Made by a program: the position numbers and the translations under genes. Under the pieces are notes generated by a model, which had not been told where the DNA came from, searched no databases, and was given only the letters and a program-made list of their open reading frames with translations. From Solirubrobacterales bacterium (GTDB taxonomy: Bacteria > Actinomycetota > Thermoleophilia > Solirubrobacterales > Solirubrobacteraceae), in assembly GCA_003157595.1 (NCBI GenBank), contig PMKB01000281.1, forward strand, positions 1 to 9,959: a DNA stretch of 9,959 nucleotides. The letters are read 5' to 3'. Shown here piece by piece: positions 1-6,815 of the stretch. The stretch's first letter is position 1. Every line of letters begins with the position of its first letter.

Positions 1-37
1 GCGGGGCCGTGTGTGGCGCGCGCGGGGCGCCGCGGAC

Positions 38-922
38 CTAGGCGAGCGGGCCGGCGAGCGGCGCCGCCGCGGGCCCGGCTTCGGCGCCGCGGATGATCCG
101 CACGGTCGTGCCGGCGCGGCCGAGCGCCGCCGCCTGCTCGGAGTCGATGTCGGTCGCCAGCGCGATCGCGACGGCTGACAGCGGAGCGATCGCGATCAGC
201 CCGCGCTCGGCGAGCTTGGAGCCGTCGATCAGCAGCACGGCCTCGCGCGCGTGGGCGATCATCGAGCGCTTGACGTCGGCCTCCAGCGAGTCGGCGTCGG
301 TGAGTGTGTCGCCGTCGACGACGCCCTTGACGCTGAGGAACAACCGATCGGCGTAGTGCTCGTTGACCGTTCGCGTGGCGCCGGCGCCGACGAACGAACG
401 CGTCAGCGTACGCAGCGTGCCGCCCACCCCGATCAGTTCCACGTTCGGGCCGGCGTCGCTGGCGAGCAGGGTCATGATCGGCAGGCTGTTGGTCAGCACG
501 GTCGCGGCGATGCCGACGCCGATGATCTCGCGCGCCACGTAGTAGCTGGTGGTCGAGGAGTCCAGGAACACCGTTTCGTGTGGATTCATCAGCTCGACGG
601 CGGCGCGTGCCAGCAGGCGCTTGGGCGCGGTGGCGACATTCAGGCGCCGGTCGAAGGAGTCCTCGTGTCCGGCGGCGTTCGGCAGCACGGCGCCGCCGTG
701 CGTGCGGCGGGCGAGCCCGCGCCGTTCCAGCTCGCCGAGATCGCGACGGGCCGTCATCGCCGAGACGCCGAAGCGCGTTTCGACCTGCGAGACGGTCACC
801 GCGCCGGTGGCCAGCAGCAGGTCTGCGATCGAGCGCCTGCGGTCCTCCGGAATCGCACCCAACTCGGCCGGCTCCTGGCTGGGCTGCGGGAGACGTTGCG
901 AGATCGTCGGCTGGGTCATCAC
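38..922 (-). CDS. DeoR/GlpR-family transcriptional repressor, likely regulator of the rhamnose operon
   Basis: The 294-residue product has the two-part DeoR layout. An N-terminal winged helix-turn-helix spans about residues 26-80, with recognition-helix residues TARRDL (57-62) and the family hallmark THGGAV (74-79). The DeoR C-terminal sensor domain covers about 93-250 and shows the phosphosugar-pocket motifs DSSTT (121-125), the SVKG stretch (197-200), EADVKR (214-219) and DGSKL (233-237). Family members usually repress sugar operons and are released by a phosphorylated sugar intermediate. The gene is divergent from the rhaEW operon, so rhamnulose-1-phosphate or a related metabolite is a reasonable but inferred inducer. 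Two adjacent in-frame starts exist, GTG at 922 and ATG at 919, and neither has a clear Shine-Dalgarno sequence. The first ~25 residues and the Ala/Gly/Pro-rich last ~20 extend beyond the usual ~250-260-residue length. The family call is firm; the regulon is inferred from position. Confidence 0.93.
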   Translation of the reverse strand: MMTQPTISQRLPQPSQEPAELGAIPEDRRRSIADLLLATGAVTVSQVETRFGVSAMTARRDLGELERRGLARRTHGGAVLPNAAGHEDSFDRRLNVATAPKRLLARAAVELMNPHETVFLDSSTTSYYVAREIIGVGIAATVLTNSLPIMTLLASDAGPNVELIGVGGTLRTLTRSFVGAGATRTVNEHYADRLFLSVKGVVDGDTLTDADSLEADVKRSMIAHAREAVLLIDGSKLAERGLIAIAPLSAVAIALATDIDSEQAAALGRAGTTVRIIRGAEAGPAAAPLAGPLA

Positions 923-985
923 GTTTGACTTTTGCGGACCACGGTTAGGGCGAGCTTGCGATCAGACTAGCGTCGCATGCGGGCG

Positions 986-1021
986 ATGTTCGCGCACAGT
1001 GTAGACCCACGCCGCGAACAT
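986..1021. promoter_or_regulatory. Inverted repeat with GlpR-like half-sites, candidate operator of the DeoR-family regulator
   Basis: ATGTTCGCG at 986-994 is perfectly repeated in inverted form as CGCGAACAT at 1013-1021, with 18 bases between the arms. It lies 64-99 bases upstream of the regulator start. The core ATGTTCG/CGAACAT matches the half-site of E. coli GlpR, a founding member of the same family (consensus near WATKTTCGWT). The spacing is much wider than the four bases of a classical GlpR site, so looping or two separate dimer sites would be needed. Another TGTTCGTT half-site lies at 1233-1240. The operator role is inferred from motif and position. Confidence 0.45.
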
Positions 1022-1254
1022 TGGGGCTTAGGACGCATTTCCGGCGCGTTGGAACCCGCCGCTACTGGACGGCACGGGGCGTCACGAGCGCTTGGATGAG
1101 AATCCGCACAACCGATCGACGTTCGGATATGAGCGCGCCGTGTGTTTGCTCACTGCACTCCACCAAAACTGATCGGTCGAATCTGTCGGGCTACGGCCTG
1201 TGGCAGCGCTCGGCCGAGCTTCGAGGTGGAGTTGTTCGTTGATGAGGAGAGGGA

Positions 1255-1284
1255 GCTGTCGGGCCGTGGGGATGTCCCGACAGC
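1255..1284. repeat. Nine-base inverted repeat (hairpin) in the regulatory gap
   Basis: GCTGTCGGG at 1255-1263 pairs perfectly with CCCGACAGC at 1276-1284 across a 12-base loop. A further direct copy of CTGTCGGGC lies upstream at 1183-1191, giving three copies of the CTGTCGGG core within about 100 bases. No T-run follows, so a classical terminator is unlikely. It may be a binding site, a transcript hairpin or part of a decayed element. Confidence 0.35.
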
Positions 1285-1510
1285 AGGTTGGCGCTGCGGG
1301 GGCGGGCGTGCTGCGAGGAGCAGCAGCGTCGCGTCTTGTGGCAGCTCCGGCGATGGCGTCTCGGGGGCCCTTTTGATCCTCAGCGTGCTGGTGCCGAACC
1401 TGCCGTCGTTCGCGCAGCGCGGACGTGAGCTGATGCGACGGCGAGCGGCCCGTGGGCGTTCGTGCTCCGCGGAGAACCCCACCCCGACCCCACCTCCCAC
1501 GCAGGGCACC

Positions 1511-1520
1511 GTCACGTGAC
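1511..1520. promoter_or_regulatory. Ten-base perfect palindrome GTCACGTGAC upstream of rhaEW
   Basis: GTCACGTGAC is fully self-complementary and lies 124 bases upstream of the rhaEW start, at the point where base composition shifts to the more AT-rich operon leader. It looks like a dimer-binding site but does not resemble the TTCG half-site expected of a GlpR-like protein. If functional it could bind a second regulator. It could also be chance. Confidence 0.25.
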
Positions 1521-1621
1521 CTATTCTGATTGCATCTCAGGAAAACCGACGCGGGAGCGCTCAAATTCGTTCAATCTGCCCATTTCGCGACCCGCTCGCT
1601 CGCACTGGCACAATCGTCCGC

Positions 1622-1629
1622 GTTCGAAC
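1622..1629. promoter_or_regulatory. Palindrome GTTCGAAC in the rhaEW leader, possible operator
   Basis: GTTCGAAC sits directly upstream of the rhaEW Shine-Dalgarno sequence (GGAG at 1631-1634). It consists of two overlapping GTTCG half-sites in the same orientation sense as the 986-1021 repeat upstream of the regulator. A repressor bound here would block transcription or early elongation. It is short, so the assignment is weak. Confidence 0.22.
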
Positions 1630-1644
1630 TGGAGCTAGCCGCAG

Positions 1645-3717
1645 ATGGCACTGACCGCCCCGAAGTCGATCGAGAACCGGTGGGATGGCGCGAGCGTCGC
1701 CGACGCCGACGAGCTGGGCGCGCTCGTCTACCGCTCCAACCTGCTCGCAGGCGACCGCTCCGTCGTGAACTTCGGCGGCGGCAACACGTCCGTCAAGGTT
1801 CGCCTGCCCGACCACACCGGTCGTGAGACGAGCGTGCTGTGGGTGAAGGGCTCGGGCAGCGACCTCGCCACGATCGCCGCCGCCGGTTTTGCGGGCCTGC
1901 GGCTCGACGAGATCCTGCCGCTGCGCGAGCGCGACGAGATGAGCGACGAGCAGATGGTCGCCTACCTCGCCCGTTGTCAGCTCGACCCGGCGATGCCGCG
2001 TCCGTCGATCGAGACGCTGCTGCACGCCTTCACGCCGGCGCCGCACGTCGACCACACCCACCCCGATGCGATCGGCGCGATCGTCGGCGCCGTTGACGGT
2101 GAGCGCCTGGCGCAGGAGTGCTTCGGCGGCGATGCGATCTGGATCCCCTACATCCGTCCCGGCTTCGCGCTCTCCAAGCTCGTTGCCGACGCGCTCGCGG
2201 AGAATCCGGCGGCCAAGCTGGTGCTGCTCGCCAAGCACGGCCTGGTGACATGGGGAGCGACCGCCGCCGAGTCCTACGCCGACACACTTGACGCGATCAA
2301 CCGCGCCGCGGCGTTCGTCGCTGAGTGCAGTCACGCCGCGCCGTTCGGCGGGCCGGCGCGCTCTCCGATCGCCGAGCAGCGCCGTCTGGATCTGCTGGCC
2401 GAGGTGCTCCCGGCGCTGCGCGGCGCGCTCGGCATCGACGGTCCGCGCGTGCTCCAGGTCGATCTCTCACCTGCGGTCGTCGAGTTCGTCTGCGGACGCG
2501 ACGCGCGCGAGCTCTCGCAGGTCGGCGCCGCCTGCCCCGACCATCTCGTGCACACCAAGCGCTGCCCGGTCTGGGTGTCGTTCGACCCCGACCGCGACGA
2601 CGCCGCAGCGCTGCGCGAGCGCGCGATCGAGGCGGTGCACGCCTTCCAGGAGCGCGAGCAGGCTCATTTCGAGCGCTATCGCGGCGACGGCGACAGGCTG
2701 CTTGATCCCAGCGCGCGAGTCGTGCTGATCGAGGGTGTCGGCCTCGTCAGCGTGGGGCGCACGCTGAAGGCGGCAAGGCTCGCCCGCGACCTCTATCACC
2801 GTGCGATCGCCGTGATGCGCGGGGCCCGCGCACTCGGCGGCTTCGTCTCGCTCAGCGACGAGGAGTCCTTCGCCATCGAGTACTGGCCGCTTGAGCTCTA
2901 CAAGCTGTCGCTCGCCCCGCCGCCACGCGAGTTCCAGGGCGTCGTGGCCCTGATCACCGGCAGCGCGGGCGGCATCGGCAGCGCCACCGCCCACGCCTTC
3001 GCCGCCGAGGGCGGATATGTCGTCGTGACCGACATCGACGGCGAGGGCGCGGCCAAGGACGCTGCGGCAATCGGCGACGCGGCCGTCGCGGTCACCGCCG
3101 ATGTGACCGACGAGGCATCGATCGTCGCTGCGTTCCGCGACGCCGTGCTGGCCTTCGGCGGCGTCGACATCGTGGTCTCAAACGCCGGGATCGCCTCGAG
3201 CGCGCCGATCACCGAAACCACGCTTGCGATGTGGGACCACAACCACGACATCCTCGCCCGTGGCTACTTCATCGTCGCCAGAGAGGCCGCGAGGACGCTG
3301 ATCGATCAGGGCACTGGCGGCAGCATCGTCTTCATCGGCTCAAAGAACGCGCTCGCGCCCGGCAAGGGGGCGGCCGCCTACTCGGCCGCCAAGGCCGCCG
3401 AGTTGCATCTCGCGCGCTGCCTCGCCGAGGAGCTCGGCGCTCACGGCATCCGCGTCAACACCGTCAACCCCGATGCAGTGCTGGAGGGGTCGCGGATCTG
3501 GGACTCGGCCTGGCGCGAGGAGCGCGCCCGCGCCTACGGCATCGATGCCGACGAGCTCGAGGATTTCTACCGCGAGCGCACGACGCTCAAGGTCAACGTG
3601 CTGCCCGCCGACATCGTCGCCGCGATCCTGTTCTTCTGCTCGCCGCGGCGAGCGGGCAAGAGCACGGGCAACATCCTCAACGTCGACGGCGGCGTTGCAC
3701 TCGCCTATCCGCGCTGA
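1645..3717 (+). CDS. rhaEW: Bifunctional rhamnulose-1-phosphate aldolase / L-lactaldehyde dehydrogenase
   Basis: The 690-residue product is a two-domain fusion. Residues ~15-425 are a class II aldolase/adducin-type domain with NFGGGNTS (42-49), KGSGSD (68-73), a likely catalytic Glu at 123, HTH metal ligands H137 and H139, and a third candidate His in AKHG (H198). Residues ~430-690 form a short-chain dehydrogenase: TGSAGGIG (438-445), Asp463 at the end of the second strand favouring NAD, NAG at 513-515, and catalytic S566, Y579 and K583. The family splits L-rhamnulose-1-phosphate into DHAP and L-lactaldehyde, then oxidises the aldehyde to L-lactate in the cytoplasm. This RhaE-RhaW fusion is known in Bacillus, Chloroflexi and Alphaproteobacteria and is not homologous over its full length to E. 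coli RhaD. ATG at 1645 follows GGAG at 1631-1634. It is the first gene of the operon and appears intact. The name follows published RhaEW usage; databases also use rhaD. Confidence 0.94.
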   Translation: MALTAPKSIENRWDGASVADADELGALVYRSNLLAGDRSVVNFGGGNTSVKVRLPDHTGRETSVLWVKGSGSDLATIAAAGFAGLRLDEILPLRERDEMSDEQMVAYLARCQLDPAMPRPSIETLLHAFTPAPHVDHTHPDAIGAIVGAVDGERLAQECFGGDAIWIPYIRPGFALSKLVADALAENPAAKLVLLAKHGLVTWGATAAESYADTLDAINRAAAFVAECSHAAPFGGPARSPIAEQRRLDLLAEVLPALRGALGIDGPRVLQVDLSPAVVEFVCGRDARELSQVGAACPDHLVHTKRCPVWVSFDPDRDDAAALRERAIEAVHAFQEREQAHFERYRGDGDRLLDPSARVVLIEGVGLVSVGRTLKAARLARDLYHRAIAVMRGARALGGFVSLSDEESFAIEYWPLELYKLSLAPPPREFQGVVALITGSAGGIGSATAHAFAAEGGYVVVTDIDGEGAAKDAAAIGDAAVAVTADVTDEASIVAAFRDAVLAFGGVDIVVSNAGIASSAPITETTLAMWDHNHDILARGYFIVAREAARTLIDQGTGGSIVFIGSKNALAPGKGAAAYSAAKAAELHLARCLAEELGAHGIRVNTVNPDAVLEGSRIWDSAWREERARAYGIDADELEDFYRERTTLKVNVLPADIVAAILFFCSPRRAGKSTGNILNVDGGVALAYPR

Positions 3718-3723
3718 GCACGC

Positions 3724-4410
3724 GTGCGCGTCGCCCTCTTCATCACCTGCATCGGCGACGCGGTGACCCCGGAGGTGGGCCGAGCCACGGTTGCGGTACT
3801 CGAGCGTCTCGGCCACGAGGTCTCCTTCCCCGCCGAGCAGACCTGCTGCGGGCAGATGCACATCAACAGCGGCTACCGCGCCGAGGCCGACCGGCTCGGC
3901 GAGCGGTTCATGGAGGTTTTCGACGGCTGCGAGGTGATCGTGTCCCCGTCCTCCTCGTGCGTCGGCACGATGCGCGAGCTGCACCCGGCGCTGCGCGGGC
4001 GGCTGTTCGAGCTCTCGGAGCTGCTCGTTCACAAGCTCGGCGTGACCGATGTCGGCGCCTCGTTCCCGCACAGTGTGGTCTACCACCCGACATGCCACTC
4101 GCTGCGGGTCACGAATGTCGGCGACGCCCCGCTCCAGCTGCTGCGCGCGGTGGCGGGCCTCGAGCTGGTCGAGCTGCCCGACGCGCGTGAGTGCTGCGGC
4201 TTCGGCGGCACCTTCGCGATCAAGAACGCCGACACCTCGACGGCGATGGTGATCGACAAGTGCGCGGCGATCGTCTCGACCGGGGCGAGCGTCGTGACGG
4301 CGGTCGACAGCTCGTGCCTGCTGCAGATCGGCGGGCGCCTCTCGCGCGAGGGCGCCGAAGTGCGGACCATGCACCTCGCCGAGATCCTCGCCCACGCCGC
4401 GAGCGGATGA
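3724..4410 (+). CDS. lutA: Lactate utilization protein A, CCG-domain Fe-S oxidoreductase subunit
   Basis: The 228-residue product matches LutA (also LldE/YkgE) in length and has two cysteine-rich CCG domains. The first includes C41-C42-G43 and C79. The second includes C124 in the HPTCHS stretch, C157-C158-G159 followed by the characteristic FGGTF, and C198. Such domains ligate an iron-sulfur cluster and also occur in heterodisulfide reductase subunit B and glycolate oxidase GlcF. LutA works with LutB and LutC in the cytoplasm to oxidise L-lactate to pyruvate. The start is GTG at 3724, six bases after the rhaEW stop and without a visible Shine-Dalgarno sequence, so translation probably depends on coupling to rhaEW. 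The next in-frame ATG would cut into the conserved N-terminal strand. The gene overlaps lutB by four bases. Confidence 0.93.
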   Translation: MRVALFITCIGDAVTPEVGRATVAVLERLGHEVSFPAEQTCCGQMHINSGYRAEADRLGERFMEVFDGCEVIVSPSSSCVGTMRELHPALRGRLFELSELLVHKLGVTDVGASFPHSVVYHPTCHSLRVTNVGDAPLQLLRAVAGLELVELPDARECCGFGGTFAIKNADTSTAMVIDKCAAIVSTGASVVTAVDSSCLLQIGGRLSREGAEVRTMHLAEILAHAASG

Positions 4411-5843
4411 GCGGGGCGCGCGGTGGCCCACAGCCGGGCGATGGCGCGATGAATGCGGCGATGCGCCCGTTTCCGGCGGCCGCCGGGGAGGCCCTGCGCG
4501 ATACCCGGCTGCGCGCCAATCTGGCGGGCGCGACGCACACGATCCGCGAGAAGCGCAACCGCGTCGTCGCCGAGGTCCCCGACTGGCCGCAGCTGCGCGA
4601 GGCGGGCCGCGCGATCAAGGTCGAGGTGCTCGCGCACCTCGACACCTACCTGGAGGCGTTCGAGCAGGCGGTCACCGACGCGGGCGGCCACGTCCACTGG
4701 GCGCCGGACGCCGCGGCGGCCAACCAGGTGGTGCTCGACGTCGCCCGCGCCCACCAGGTCAGCGAGATCGTCAAGGTCAAGTCGCTGACGACGGATGAGA
4801 TCGGGCTGAACGACGCGCTTGCTGCGGGCGGCGTGCACGCGATCGAGACCGATCTGGCGGAGCTGATCCTGCAGCTCGACGGGGACTGGTCCTCGCACAT
4901 CCTGGTCCCGGCTATCCACCTCAACCGCACCGAGATTCGCGATCTCTTCCGCGCTACGATCGCGGACCCCTCGCTCGGCGACGACCCGCGCGAGCTGGCC
5001 GAGGCCTCGCGGCGGTATCTGCGCGAGCGGTTCCTGACCGCGCGGATGGCGGTCAGTGGCGCGAACTTCGGCGTCGCCGACAGCGGCACCGTGTGCGTCG
5101 TCGAATCGGAGGGCAACGGCCGCATGTGCACGACGCTGCCACCGGTGTTGGTGACGATCCTCGGCATCGAGAAGCTTGTCCCCACCTTCGGCGACCTCGA
5201 GGTCTTCCTCCAGTTGCTACCGCGCTCGTCGACCGGCGAGCGGATGAACCCCTACACCTCGCTTTGGACCGGTGTCACGCCCGGCGACGGCCCCCAGGAG
5301 TTTCACGTGGTCCTGCTGGACGGCGGCCGCACCCGCGTGCTCGCCGACCAGGTCGGGCGCCAGGCGCTGCATTGCATCCGCTGCAGCGCGTGCCTGAACG
5401 TCTGTCCGGTGTATTCGCGCACCGGCGGTCACGCCTACGGCTCGATCTATCCCGGCCCGATCGGCGCGATCCTCACGCCGCAGCTCTACGGCATCGAGGC
5501 GGCGCCGACGCTGCCGTTCGCCTCCAGCCTCTGCGGCGCCTGCTACGAGGTTTGCCCGGTGATGATCGACATCCCGAGCGTGCTCCTGCACCTGCGGGAA
5601 AAGGCGGTGGCGGCCGGGGCGAAGCCCGGCGAGCGCCTCGCGATGAAAGCGGTCAGCTGGATCTTCGGCGGCCGCCGGCGCTTCGCCGCCGCGGCGCGAC
5701 TCGGTCGGCTCGGCCAGCGGCCCCTGGTCCGCCGCGGGCGGATCGTCCGCCTGCCGGCGCCGCTGGCGGCCTGGACGCGCACGCGGGATCTGCGCCCGCT
5801 TTCGAGCGAGAGCTTCCGCGACTGGTGGGAGCGGCGGCGATGA
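4407..5843 (+). CDS. lutB: Lactate utilization protein B, ferredoxin-type Fe-S subunit
   Basis: The 478-residue product aligns by eye with LutB/YkgF. An N-terminal LUD domain (about 60-300) has the conserved GGHVHW, VKVKSLTTDEIGLN, ETDLAE and GVADSGTV segments. A ferredoxin-like region follows with CxxCxxCxxxCP (C323, C326, C329, C333) and CxxCxxxCP (C376, C379, C383), as in Bacillus LutB. The C-terminal FRDWW motif is also typical. The protein passes electrons from lactate oxidation through its iron-sulfur clusters, as part of LutABC. The ATG at 4407 overlaps the lutA stop (ATGA). ATG codons at 4449 and 4461 are alternatives, and 4449 gives an N-terminus closer in length to Bacillus LutB. 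None has a strong ribosome binding site. A still longer open frame extends back to 4191 but lies inside lutA and is not coding. Confidence 0.92.
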   Translation: MSGARGGPQPGDGAMNAAMRPFPAAAGEALRDTRLRANLAGATHTIREKRNRVVAEVPDWPQLREAGRAIKVEVLAHLDTYLEAFEQAVTDAGGHVHWAPDAAAANQVVLDVARAHQVSEIVKVKSLTTDEIGLNDALAAGGVHAIETDLAELILQLDGDWSSHILVPAIHLNRTEIRDLFRATIADPSLGDDPRELAEASRRYLRERFLTARMAVSGANFGVADSGTVCVVESEGNGRMCTTLPPVLVTILGIEKLVPTFGDLEVFLQLLPRSSTGERMNPYTSLWTGVTPGDGPQEFHVVLLDGGRTRVLADQVGRQALHCIRCSACLNVCPVYSRTGGHAYGSIYPGPIGAILTPQLYGIEAAPTLPFASSLCGACYEVCPVMIDIPSVLLHLREKAVAAGAKPGERLAMKAVSWIFGGRRRFAAAARLGRLGQRPLVRRGRIVRLPAPLAAWTRTRDLRPLSSESFRDWWERRR

Positions 5844-6487
5844 ACGGCTCGCGCGAGCTGATCCTGGGGCGCGTTCGCGATGCGCTCGGCGACGCCGGTG
5901 AGGCCGAGGCCCTGCCGCCGCGCGCCTACCGGCGGCAGGGGACGCTTGAGCCGGCGGCGCGCATCGAGTTGCTGTGCGAGCGGATCGGTGACTACCAGGC
6001 GCAGGTCCGCCGCGTCGGAGCGGCCGAGCTGGCTGTCGCGATCGGCGAGGCCTTCGCGGCGGAGGGTGCCGCGCGCGTGTGCGTTCCCGGCGGGATCCCG
6101 CCGCAGTGGCGCCCCGAGGGGGTCGAGTTGGTCGTGGACGCACCGCTCACGCTCGAGGAGCTCGACGGAGTCGACGGCGTCCTGACCGGTTGCACGCTGG
6201 CGATTGCCGAGACCGGCACGATCGTGCTGAGCGCCGGACCCGCCGAGGGCCGGCGTGCGCTCACGCTGGTCCCCGACCTGCACGTGTGCGTCGTCGGCGA
6301 GGACCAGGTCGTCGAGACGGTGCCCGAGGCGATGGCGCCGCTGGCCAAGCTCGTGCGAGCGGAGCGCCGCCCGATCACCTTCATCTCGGGTCCCTCGGCA
6401 ACCTCCGACATCGAACTGAGCCGCGTCGAGGGCGTTCACGGCCCGCGCCGGCTGATCGTCCTCATCGTCAACAAGGAGCTTCAATGA
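5840..6487 (+). CDS. lutC: Lactate utilization protein C (LUD domain)
   Basis: The 215-residue product is a single LUD-domain protein of the LutC/YkgG family. Diagnostic blocks are GVLTGCTLAIAETGTIVL (about 115-132), the LVPDLHVCVV strand, and GPSATSDIE followed by VEGVHGPRRL near the C-terminus. LutC is the third subunit of the LutABC L-lactate oxidation system; its exact chemical role is less clear than that of the Fe-S subunits, and it has no cysteine cluster. ATG at 5840 overlaps the lutB stop by ATGA and has a good Shine-Dalgarno sequence (GGGAG at 5827-5831, eight bases upstream). It overlaps rhaM by four bases at its 3' end. Confidence 0.94.
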   Translation: MNGSRELILGRVRDALGDAGEAEALPPRAYRRQGTLEPAARIELLCERIGDYQAQVRRVGAAELAVAIGEAFAAEGAARVCVPGGIPPQWRPEGVELVVDAPLTLEELDGVDGVLTGCTLAIAETGTIVLSAGPAEGRRALTLVPDLHVCVVGEDQVVETVPEAMAPLAKLVRAERRPITFISGPSATSDIELSRVEGVHGPRRLIVLIVNKELQ

Positions 6488-6795
6488 CTGAGCGTTCGGG
6501 CTTTGTCCTGCACGTCCGGCCCGGGCGGATCGACGACTATCTCGCCGCCCACCGCGCGGTTTGGCCCGAGATGCTCGACGCCCTGCGCGCCTCCGGCGTC
6601 CGCAACTACACGATCTTTCGCTCCGGCAACAGCGTGTTCGGCTACTTCGAGGCCGACGACCTGGAGGCCTCGGGTCGCTATCTCGCCGCGCAGGAGGTCA
6701 GCGCCCGCTGGCAGGACACGATGGCCGAGCTGCTGGAAGACCGCGTCCCGGACGGCGGTCCGCCGGCGCTCGAGCAGATCTTCCGTCTGGACTGA
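6484..6795 (+). CDS. rhaM: L-rhamnose mutarotase
   Basis: The 103-residue product has the usual size of RhaM/RhaU. It interconverts the alpha and beta pyranose forms of L-rhamnose in the cytoplasm, supplying the anomer used by rhamnose isomerase. E. coli RhaM active-site residues Tyr18, His22 and Tyr41 correspond, with a one-residue offset, to Y19, H23 (in AAHRAVWPEM) and Y42 (in RNYTIF). The conserved ARWQDTM segment and the C-terminal LEQIFRLD ending also match. ATG at 6484 overlaps the lutC stop by ATGA and is preceded by AAGGAG at 6473-6478, the strongest ribosome binding site in the operon. Its presence as last gene ties the whole operon, including lutABC, to rhamnose. Confidence 0.95.
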   Translation: MTERSGFVLHVRPGRIDDYLAAHRAVWPEMLDALRASGVRNYTIFRSGNSVFGYFEADDLEASGRYLAAQEVSARWQDTMAELLEDRVPDGGPPALEQIFRLD

Positions 6796-6815
6796 CGCCG
6801 GGCGCGGGCGCTCGC

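Larger units (their letters stand above)
923..1644. other. Long non-coding gap between the regulator and the rhamnose operon
   Basis: I see no convincing gene in these 722 bases. The open frames present on both strands have compositionally odd translations rich in Arg, Ser and Pro, no recognisable domain and no ribosome binding site. The gap is far longer than the others here. It holds inverted repeats at 986-1021 and 1255-1284, a palindrome at 1511-1520 and a short palindrome at 1622-1629, all listed separately. It must contain the promoters of the divergent regulator and operon. The middle (about 1140-1500) might be a decayed gene or insertion remnant, but nothing identifiable survives. Confidence 0.6.

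Noticed and set aside
1..37. GC-rich tract downstream of the regulator gene, considered as a terminator
   Set aside because: It contains short GC palindromes but no distinct stem-loop with a T-run; too short to assign.
1082..1564. Minus-strand 160-residue and plus-strand 125-residue open frames in the regulatory gap
   Set aside because: They overlap one another, lack ribosome binding sites and recognisable domains, and are rich in Arg, Ser and Pro as expected for non-coding GC-rich DNA.
1600..1625. TGGCAC at 1606-1611 as a sigma-54 type promoter element
   Set aside because: The matching TTGC -12 element is not at the required spacing, and sigma-54 is not expected in this kind of organism.
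4191..4406. In-frame upstream extension of lutB to an ATG at 4191
   Set aside because: It lies wholly inside lutA and translates to an Arg/Asp-rich shadow; the conserved LutB sequence begins well after 4407.
3340..4431. Long minus-strand open frame of 363 codons opposite rhaEW and lutA
   Set aside because: It is antisense to two well-identified genes and has the His/Arg/Asp-rich composition typical of shadows.
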